A DNA stretch of 26,773 nt from Scatosoma sp045650185 (GTDB lineage Bacteria; Bacillota; Clostridia; Christensenellales; Borkfalkiaceae), in NCBI GenBank assembly GCA_045650185.1, contig JAZRQY010000017.1, positions 1-26,773 of the forward strand. The letters are read 5' to 3'. A model generated the notes under the pieces. The model did not search any database and was not told the origin of the DNA. It saw nothing but the letters and a program-made list of their open reading frames with translations. Below, in pieces: positions 22,412 to 26,773 of the stretch (within the stretch, counting starts at the first letter, position 1; every line of letters starts with the position of its first letter). The position numbers and the translations under genes were made by a program.

Positions 22412-23204
22412 AAATTATTTATTAATCGTAGAGGGAAAAGTAACTGAAAAAGATATTCTTTCTTCTGTATTCGAGCGTTATGGTTTTGAAACCCATGATT
22501 GCGGGCAAATAGATTTTTCTGATGATTTAAGAGAATTTGTTTTAAAAAAACTTAATACTCCTAATGAGGATAATATTTTTATTGTTCAGGGACCGAGAAA
22601 TCGAATACACGATTGGTTGAGATTAATAGATACCAAACAAGATGACTTTGAACGTTATTTTCGTGATTTAGACGGATTGTTTGCTGGTACTTTTATAATT
22701 TATGATGTGGATCATACATTAAAAGAACCATTGTCCAATATGTTTGAACGCTATGCAGATGAAACCTCAAGTGGGTTATTATTGTTAAGTTCACCTTGTA
22801 TAGAGGTTTTGTCTGATGAAGGTAGAACGGAAGTTTTAGAGGTGGCTCATTTAAAAGAATATAAAAAAGAATTAAATAAAAAATTTGAGAAACTTTGTCA
22901 TTGTTCAGCAAAACAATATATTATTGATCATTTTGAGGAAAGTGTACTTTATTATTTAGAGAAAAATACTTTAGAGTCTAATAGTAAAAATGTTATGGAG
23001 CATCCTTCATTTGTATTAGATAAAATAAACGAGTTGAATGATAGAGAGTTTTATTCTTTAGATGATCAACCTGTTCGTTATCGTTATTTTACGACTGTTC
23101 TTTATGTTTGTATCGCTTACATAAATGGATTGACTAAACAAATTGAAAATGTGGATGAGATAAAAGGCTTTTTTGAGAAAAAGTTGGCGTTAAGGGGTAA
23201 TTAA
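22404..23204 (+). CDS. RloB/TOPRIM-like protein, probable effector of the defence pair
   Basis: The product has 266 residues, overlapping the ATPase gene by 8 bp, so the two are translationally coupled. Motifs fit a TOPRIM-like fold: LLIVEGKVTEKDIL (catalytic Glu, residues about 6-19), FIIYDVDHT near 97 (acidic DxD) and SSPCIEVL near 129, where RloB proteins have a conserved nPcFElW segment. RloB-type proteins are the second component of AbiL and resemble the TOPRIM effector of PARIS; nuclease activity is therefore plausible but not shown. Family assignment is by motif memory and could shift to a related TOPRIM family (DUF4435). No paired toxin or antitoxin gene follows. Confidence 0.72.
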   Translation: MIKNYLLIVEGKVTEKDILSSVFERYGFETHDCGQIDFSDDLREFVLKKLNTPNEDNIFIVQGPRNRIHDWLRLIDTKQDDFERYFRDLDGLFAGTFIIYDVDHTLKEPLSNMFERYADETSSGLLLLSSPCIEVLSDEGRTEVLEVAHLKEYKKELNKKFEKLCHCSAKQYIIDHFEESVLYYLEKNTLESNSKNVMEHPSFVLDKINELNDREFYSLDDQPVRYRYFTTVLYVCIAYINGLTKQIENVDEIKGFFEKKLALRGN

Positions 23205-23264
23205 TTTAATAAAACCGTTAGACCGTGTTTAATGATTTTCTATATTCATAATGAAGTAAAGATG

Positions 23265-23294
23265 GTATAAAAATCGTGTGCAATTGTCATACTA
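23265..23294 (+). promoter_or_regulatory. Perfect sigma-G promoter of spoVAD copy 2
   Basis: GTATA (23265-23269), exactly 18 nt, CATACTA (23288-23294) matches the forespore consensus at every position. Start is expected near 23301, followed by AAGAGG (23304-23309) and ATG at 23316. The spacer and -10 lie within the left arm and inner stem of the hairpin at 23269-23330. Confidence 0.88.
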
Positions 23295-23333
23295 CTTTTG
23301 ATTAAGAGGTATGATATGCACACGATTTTTTTT
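23269..23333 (+). terminator. Terminator-like hairpin overlapping the spoVAD copy 2 start
   Basis: 23269-23282 and 23317-23330 are perfect 14-bp inverted repeats. An inner TCATAC (23287-23292) / GTATGA (23309-23314) stem continues them, and eight T follow or overlap the right arm (23326-23333). RNA read through from the defence operon (stop at 23204) could form it and terminate. A transcript started by sigma-G near 23301 lacks the left arm and cannot. The right arm and T-tract encode codons 2-6 of SpoVAD (HTIFF). Confidence 0.75.
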
Positions 23334-24329
23334 GAGAACAAGCCGAAGATTTTGGCAACGGGCACGATTGCAGGCCCGAAGGAGTGCGCGGGTGTGGTGG
23401 GTAAATTCGTGGATAAAGCGCTCTCCGACGATACCTTTGGCGAGGACACCTACGAGAAGGCGGAATGTAAAATGCTGACCTTTGCCGTGCGTAAAGCGAT
23501 AGAAAACGGCGGATATACCGAAAGGGATATCGACCTTTTGGTGTCGGGGGATTTGCTGAATCAAATCATTTCCGCATCCTTTACGGCGAGGGATTTCGAC
23601 TTTCCCTTTTTGGGGGTGTACAGCGCGTGCGCGACGATGGCAGAGAGTATGGCATTGGCGGCTACTTTGGTGGACGGGGGCTATATTCGCAGAGCGGTGG
23701 CGGCAACGGGCAGTCACTTCTCCTCGGCAGAGCGTCAGTACCGATACCCTTTGGAGCTGGGGAATACTCGGCCGCCGCAAGCGCAATGGACGGTGACGGG
23801 GGCAGGGGCGGCTCTGGTCGTTGACGGCAGAGAGGTGGGGGCGAAAGGCTCCCCCATTTCGATCACGGGCGCTACCTATGGTAGAGTGGTCGATTACGGC
23901 ATTACCGACGTCAACAATATGGGCGCGGCGATGGCGCCTGCGGCGGCAGATACCATTTTGACCCACCTGCAGGACACGGGCAGAGAGGCAGGGTATTACG
24001 ACCTTATCGTGACGGGGGATTTGGGGGCTTTGGGCAGCCGATTGCTCAAAGACCTGCTTTGGGAAAAGGGTGTCGATATTGAAAAGAATCACGTCGACTG
24101 TGGCGAAATCGTCTACAACGTCGTCGAGGACGAATTCCAAGGCGGTAGCGGAGCAGGTTGCAGCGCCGTCGTGTTCAACGCCTACCTCTATGAAAAGTTG
24201 AAAAAGGGAGAGATTCGGCGCGTGTTGCTGGCGGCAACGGGAGCGCTTTTGTCCACGGTATCGAGCGGACAAGGGGAGAGTATTCCCTGCATCTGCCACG
24301 CCGTTGCTATCGAAAGAGAGGAGAGTTAA
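23316..24329 (+). CDS. spoVAD: Stage V sporulation protein AD, complete copy
   Basis: The product has 337 residues from the ATG at 23316, with AAGAGG 6 nt upstream; an in-frame TTG six codons earlier precedes that site. Full family length, a thiolase-like fold: LATGTIAGPKECAGVVGKF, CKMLTFAVRKAIENGG, GVYSACATMAESMALAAT (position of the thiolase Cys), AATGSHFSSAERQYRYPLE, TGAGAALVVD and the C-terminal GGSGAGCSAVVFNAYLY and VSSGQGESIPCICHAVAIE. SpoVAD binds dipicolinic acid for uptake into spores. Bases 23337-23938 duplicate copy 1; the remainder is unique. It is followed by a terminator and spoVAE. Confidence 0.96.
   Translation: MHTIFFENKPKILATGTIAGPKECAGVVGKFVDKALSDDTFGEDTYEKAECKMLTFAVRKAIENGGYTERDIDLLVSGDLLNQIISASFTARDFDFPFLGVYSACATMAESMALAATLVDGGYIRRAVAATGSHFSSAERQYRYPLELGNTRPPQAQWTVTGAGAALVVDGREVGAKGSPISITGATYGRVVDYGITDVNNMGAAMAPAAADTILTHLQDTGREAGYYDLIVTGDLGALGSRLLKDLLWEKGVDIEKNHVDCGEIVYNVVEDEFQGGSGAGCSAVVFNAYLYEKLKKGEIRRVLLAATGALLSTVSSGQGESIPCICHAVAIEREES
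23337..23938 (+). repeat. Right copy of the approximately 600-bp direct repeat
   Basis: Partner of 20445-21046 (offset 2892 bp, no indels, about 94% identity by hand count). Upstream of 23337 the two copies diverge sharply even in the first codons, and downstream only this copy continues into a full gene. Homologous recombination between the repeats would remove the cassette and leave one intact hybrid spoVAD. Confidence 0.9.
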
Positions 24330-24338
24330 AAGCTTTGG

Positions 24339-24365
24339 GGAACGCATAAAAGTGCGTTCCTTTTT
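24339..24365 (+). terminator. Intrinsic terminator between spoVAD and spoVAE
   Basis: GGAACGCA (24339-24346) and TGCGTTCC (24353-24360), loop TAAAAG, then TTTTT. It makes spoVAE depend on its own promoter. Confidence 0.88.
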
Positions 24366-24373
24366 GCATACTG
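24344..24373 (+). promoter_or_regulatory. Sigma-G promoter of spoVAE, nested in the spoVAD terminator
   Basis: GCATA (24344-24348), 18 nt, CATACTG (24367-24373). The -35 lies in the loop side of the terminator hairpin, and the spacer contains its right arm and T-tract. Confidence 0.75.
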
Positions 24374-24391
24374 TCTATGGAGGAAACGGGT

Positions 24392-24775
24392 ATGTATGCA
24401 GAGCTGTTAGAGCTGATTTTAGGGTTTGTAAAGGCGTTTGTCGTAGGCGGTTTGATATGCGCAGTTGCGCAGGTGGTCATCAATTTCACCGACCTTACGG
24501 CAGGGAAAATCCTCGTGATGTTCTTGGTGATAGGGGTCGTTTTGCAGGGCTTGGGGCTGTATCAACCGTTGGTGGACTTTGCAGGAGCAGGCGCAACCGT
24601 GCCGATTAGCGGATTTGGCTATCTTTTGGCGAACGGAGCAATGAAAGGGGCAGAACAAGGCTGGTTTGGTGCGGTCACGGGATCGTTTGCCGCGGCGGCT
24701 GCTGGGATTTCCGCCGCCATTATCTTTTCGCTGATTATGGCGTTTTTATTTAAAGCCAAGACGAAGAAGAATTAA
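24392..24775 (+). CDS. spoVAE: Stage V sporulation protein AE
   Basis: The product has 127 residues from the ATG at 24392, chosen because GGAGGA (24379-24384) is 7 nt upstream; an ATG at 24377 overlaps that site. It is hydrophobic with four membrane segments, and AFVVGGLICAVAQVVI and VDFAGAGATVPISGFGYLLANG match the SpoVAC/SpoVAE family loop (AGAGATVPISGFG). It is part of the dipicolinic acid channel. spoVAA, AB and AF are absent here, as is usual for Clostridia with a minimal C-D-E set. Paralogous to SpoVAC at 18790. Confidence 0.95.
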   Translation: MYAELLELILGFVKAFVVGGLICAVAQVVINFTDLTAGKILVMFLVIGVVLQGLGLYQPLVDFAGAGATVPISGFGYLLANGAMKGAEQGWFGAVTGSFAAAAAGISAAIIFSLIMAFLFKAKTKKN

Positions 24776-24799
24776 AAAAGAGCCGTGTGGCTCTTTTTT
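24774..24799 (+). terminator. Intrinsic terminator after spoVAE
   Basis: AAAAAAGAGCC (24774-24784), GTGT, GGCTCTTTTTT (24789-24799), with further T. It begins within the stop codon region of spoVAE. Confidence 0.93.
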
Positions 24800-24802
24800 T
24801 TA

Positions 24803-24847
24803 GTGAATTGAAAGCCGTTGGCTTTCGATTTGATTCCCTATAGGGAA
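24803..24847. repeat. Two-hairpin element resembling the 10364-10570 array
   Basis: GTGAATT (24803-24809), then GAAAGCC/GGCTTTC (24810-24826), GATTTGA, then TTCCCTATAGGGAA (24834-24847). As in the larger array, it starts 3-4 nt after a terminator, with a GTGAA linker and a perfect stem with a 3-nt loop. It is probably a small or degenerate member of the same repeat type. It lies in the 322-bp gene-free stretch between spoVAE and the lipoprotein, which also holds a promoter and leader. Confidence 0.6.
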
Positions 24848-24881
24848 AGAAAAAAACTTTTATATAAAATATAAAATTTTA

Positions 24882-24910
24882 TTGACGAAAACGGAAAAAG
24901 GTGGTACAAT
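24882..24910 (+). promoter_or_regulatory. Sigma-A promoter of the LRR lipoprotein
   Basis: TTGACG (24882-24887), 17 nt, TACAAT (24905-24910). The start codon is at 25099, giving a leader of about 180 nt. Confidence 0.82.
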
Positions 24911-24936
24911 GAAGTTGCGGCATAACCGAATATTTT

Positions 24937-25079
24937 AAGGTGAAGTATACTTCTGGATGGAAGTGTACCTTTTCGCGTTCTCATAAAACTTTGTCTTAAA
25001 GTATTTTTTATGGTTGTGTCGCAGCAAAGCGGAAAAACACTTTTATCAGTGCTGTCTGCTTTGCAGGCGGCACTTTTTT
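24937..25079 (+). promoter_or_regulatory. Structured leader with terminator/antiterminator pairings (candidate riboregulator)
   Basis: The leader has a bulged stem (AAGGT 24937-24941 with ACCTT 24967-24971, and ATACTTC 24947-24953 with GAAGTGT 24960-24966). A full intrinsic terminator follows: GTGCTGTCTGC (25049-25059) pairs over 11 bp, two G-U, with GCAGGCGGCAC (25063-25073), then six T. GCAAAGCGG (25024-25032) can pair with 25056-25064, which would break the terminator. GGAGG and the ATG follow within 26 nt. This is the layout of an attenuator. No known riboswitch or T-box signature is recognised. Confidence 0.6.
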
Positions 25080-25098
25080 ATTTACGTGGAGGTATTTT

Positions 25099-26773
25099 AT
25101 GAAAAAGAAACTTTTAATCTTGTTGCTTTCTATTGCGGCGATGGTTTCGTGCGTATTCGCATTTTCTGCGTGCGAACAACCGCACGAGCATGAATATACG
25201 GAAGAAACGACGACGGAAGCCACTTGCGAGGAAAAAGGTGTAAAAACCTATACCTGCGCTTGCGCTGATACGTACACGGAAGAAATCCCTGCGCTCGGTC
25301 ACGACGAAGAAAAGCACGAGGCAAAAGCGCCGACTTGTACGGAAATCGGTTGGGAAGAATACGTAACCTGTAAAAGAGAGGGTTGCGAGTATTCCACGTA
25401 CGAAGAAATCCCTGCGCTTGACCACGATAAGGTACAACACAACGCGCAAGCGGCAACGTGTACGGAAAAAGGGTGGAATGCATATGAAACGTGCTCTCGT
25501 TGCGAGTATACGACCTACGAAGAAATCCCTGCAACAGGCGTACATACTTGGGATAATGGCGAAGAAACCAAAGCCCCGACCTGCACGGAAGAGGGCGTGA
25601 AAACGTTTACGTGTACGGTATGTAAAACGGCAACGAAAACCGAGCCAATCGACAAGCTCCCCCACGAACACGCGGAAAAATGGACAAGCAACGCCACCCA
25701 CCATTGGCACGAATGCAAATGTGGCGATAAGGACGGCGAGGAAAAGCACGTGGCAGGTGCGCCTGCAACGGCAACTACGCCCCAAATCTGCACCGTTTGC
25801 GGTTACGTACTCCAAGCAGAAACGGGCATTTTGTTCAACACTCTTACTGTGGATGGCACGAACGTCTATGGCAAGGTAAGCAACGCCACCACAGAATTTT
25901 CGTTTATAGACGAAGTGACGGTGAAAGGCAATGCAACCTACGTTGTGGATAATGACAAGGATTGCGGTTCGCCTATTTATAGTAAAACGGTTGAGTTGGA
26001 AATCGGCGATAACACGTTCTACGTTGTGGAAATGATAGGCAACGACGTTAAATTGTTTACGGTCACCATCCGTCGTCGTCCTATGTACAACGTAAACTTT
26101 GACGTAGATGGCGGTACGGCTGTCGAGGGGCAAAAAGTAGAAGAAGGTAGTCTTGTTACGATGCCTGAAACAACAAGGGATGGCTATACCTTCGCGGGTT
26201 GGGATTATGATTTTTCGCAACCGATTACGCGAGATACGAGAATCACAGCAAGTTGGTCTATAAATGTTCCAGGGATGGAGATATTTAATTTTACCGTTAT
26301 AGATGACTGCTACACGATTACGGGCTTAAAGAATGAAAAGACCACGGAAATAATCATCCCTGATTGCGTAACCTCGATTGGAGATAAAGCTTTTTTTGGT
26401 AGTACGAGTTTGGAATCTGTCACCATGGGCAACGGCGTTACCACCATTGGTAAAGAGGCGTTTGCTTATTGCGACAGCTTGAAGTCGGTTACCTTCTCAA
26501 ATTCGCTTAAGACGATTGGGGAAAGCGCGTTCTATACCTGCAGAAAATTGCTGGCGATCTCCTTCCCTGATAGCTTGGAAACGATCGGGAAGAGCGCGTT
26601 TGCCGGCGCTAGCGATAGAGAAGTGCACAACGGTCTGCAAACGGTTAATTTCGGCAAGGGCTTGAAAAATATCGGCGAAAACGCGTTCTTGAATTGCGCG
26701 AACCTGCTCGACGTCATCATTCCCGACGGCGCGCCTACCGTGATTGCAAAAGGTGCGTTTATGAATTGTAGCA
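25099..26773 (+). CDS. Surface lipoprotein with CxxC repeats, InlB-like repeat and BspA-type LRRs (3' partial)
   Basis: 558 residues are visible and the frame is open at the window end. GGAGG lies 6 nt before the ATG. The signal peptide MKKKLLILLLSIAAMVSCVFAF ends in FSAC, a probable lipobox giving a lipid-anchored protein. Residues about 30-230 carry four or five repeats of the type H-x-APTCTExGxxxYxCxxCxxxTYEEIPAL, with CxxC pairs that could bind metal. A beta-sandwich-like region (ILFNTLTVDGTNVYG) follows, then an InlB/Flg_new-type repeat (NVNFDVDGGTAVEGQ to DTRITASW), then leucine-rich repeats of the BspA type (TSIGDKAFFGSTSLESVTM, TTIGKEAFAYCDSLKSVTF, TIGESAFYTCRKLLAISF). These features are typical of adhesins and other surface proteins of gut Firmicutes. 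Expression is likely subject to the leader. Confidence 0.92.
   Translation, partial: MKKKLLILLLSIAAMVSCVFAFSACEQPHEHEYTEETTTEATCEEKGVKTYTCACADTYTEEIPALGHDEEKHEAKAPTCTEIGWEEYVTCKREGCEYSTYEEIPALDHDKVQHNAQAATCTEKGWNAYETCSRCEYTTYEEIPATGVHTWDNGEETKAPTCTEEGVKTFTCTVCKTATKTEPIDKLPHEHAEKWTSNATHHWHECKCGDKDGEEKHVAGAPATATTPQICTVCGYVLQAETGILFNTLTVDGTNVYGKVSNATTEFSFIDEVTVKGNATYVVDNDKDCGSPIYSKTVELEIGDNTFYVVEMIGNDVKLFTVTIRRRPMYNVNFDVDGGTAVEGQKVEEGSLVTMPETTRDGYTFAGWDYDFSQPITRDTRITASWSINVPGMEIFNFTVIDDCYTITGLKNEKTTEIIIPDCVTSIGDKAFFGSTSLESVTMGNGVTTIGKEAFAYCDSLKSVTFSNSLKTIGESAFYTCRKLLAISFPDSLETIGKSAFAGASDREVHNGLQTVNFGKGLKNIGENAFLNCANLLDVIIPDGAPTVIAKGAFMNCS

Larger units (their letters stand above)
21047..23264 (+). 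mobile_element. AT-rich defence cassette inserted between spoVAD copies
   Basis: The stretch from the loss of spoVAD homology (21047) to the sigma-G promoter of copy 2 (23265) is roughly 30% GC against about 50% around it. It carries only a promoter, two overlapping genes and flanking AT-rich DNA. There is no integrase, transposase or clear terminal inverted repeat. The 218 bp without gene at 21078-21295 hold an 11-bp direct repeat (TTTTTTTCAGC at 21096 and 21121) and the operon promoter. The exact ends are inferred; only the left junction is sharply defined. Confidence 0.75.

Noticed and set aside
21047..23264. Transposon or integrase-borne element
   Set aside because: No transposase, integrase or terminal inverted repeats. 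A loose similarity between the sequences around 21056 and 23255 is too weak to call attachment sites.
23298..23315. Upstream TTG start for spoVAD copy 2
   Set aside because: The TTG precedes the ribosome binding site AAGAGG and would add six codons unlike the family; the ATG at 23316 fits both spacing and length.
24917..25080. Known riboswitch or T-box upstream of the lipoprotein
   Set aside because: No T-box sequence, THI, S-box, purine, cobalamin, c-di-GMP or ykkC core could be found; kept as an unassigned leader.
1..26773. tRNA or rRNA genes
   Set aside because: No cloverleaf with GGTTCGAATCC-type T-arm and no rRNA-like segment was seen in any intergenic space.

Overview
The window looks like chromosomal DNA of an endospore-forming Clostridia-type Firmicute, probably an uncultured gut lineage (the exact order is a guess). 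The evidence is the mrnC-rlmB-sigH and dnaX-ybaB-recR orders, a CwlD-type amidase, spoVAC/spoVAD/spoVAE with forespore sigma-G promoters, consensus sigma-A promoters (TTGACA-17-TATAAT) and strong AGGAGG ribosome binding sites. The host DNA is about half G+C and uses the standard code. One stretch (about 21047-23260) is strikingly AT-rich, about 30% GC by eye, and stands out as foreign.

Layout. 1-720: rpsF-ssb operon on the minus strand, with promoter and a probable S6 autoregulatory hairpin. 720-940: intergenic block with a strongly folded RNA-like segment and a terminator. 940-4116 (minus): large membrane-anchored protein with a tandem repeat, function unknown. 4318-4860 (minus): purine-type phosphoribosyltransferase. 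5052-7908: recX-birA-nnrDE. 7911-8675 (minus): unknown membrane protein. 8808-10317: nadD-yqeK fusion and rsfS, followed by an unusual array of nine hairpins separated by a conserved linker (10364-10570). 10568-10795 (minus): small proline-rich membrane protein. 10902-11606: cwlD-like amidase. 11726-17190: mrnC, rlmB, sigH, dnaX, ybaB, recR, gpsA, a long housekeeping block of RNA processing, sigma factor, replication and repair, and phospholipid precursor synthesis. 17267-18614: small XRE repressor divergent from a membrane protein of unknown function, with an operator-like repeat inside the shared promoter region.

18699-24799 is the spoVA region. spoVAC is followed by an AEC-family permease, then a 3'-truncated spoVAD, an AT-rich two-gene cassette (AAA ATPase plus RloB/TOPRIM-like protein, a probable anti-phage pair), a complete second spoVAD and then spoVAE. 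The truncated and complete spoVAD share about 600 bp without indels at about 94% identity. The cassette is therefore bracketed by a long direct repeat, and an intact spoVAD is preserved downstream of it. Each spoVA gene, including both spoVAD copies, has its own sigma-G-type promoter (gHATR-N18-CATACTA-like). At three of them the promoter abuts or lies inside the preceding gene's terminator. The most striking case is at the cassette's right end, where the operon's terminator hairpin overlaps the first codons of the complete spoVAD and the sigma-G promoter starts transcription inside the hairpin.

24776-26773: terminator, a second small hairpin element, a sigma-A promoter with a leader of about 180 nt that carries competing terminator and antiterminator pairings, and the start of a lipoprotein with CxxC repeats, an InlB-like repeat and BspA-type leucine-rich repeats that runs off the window.
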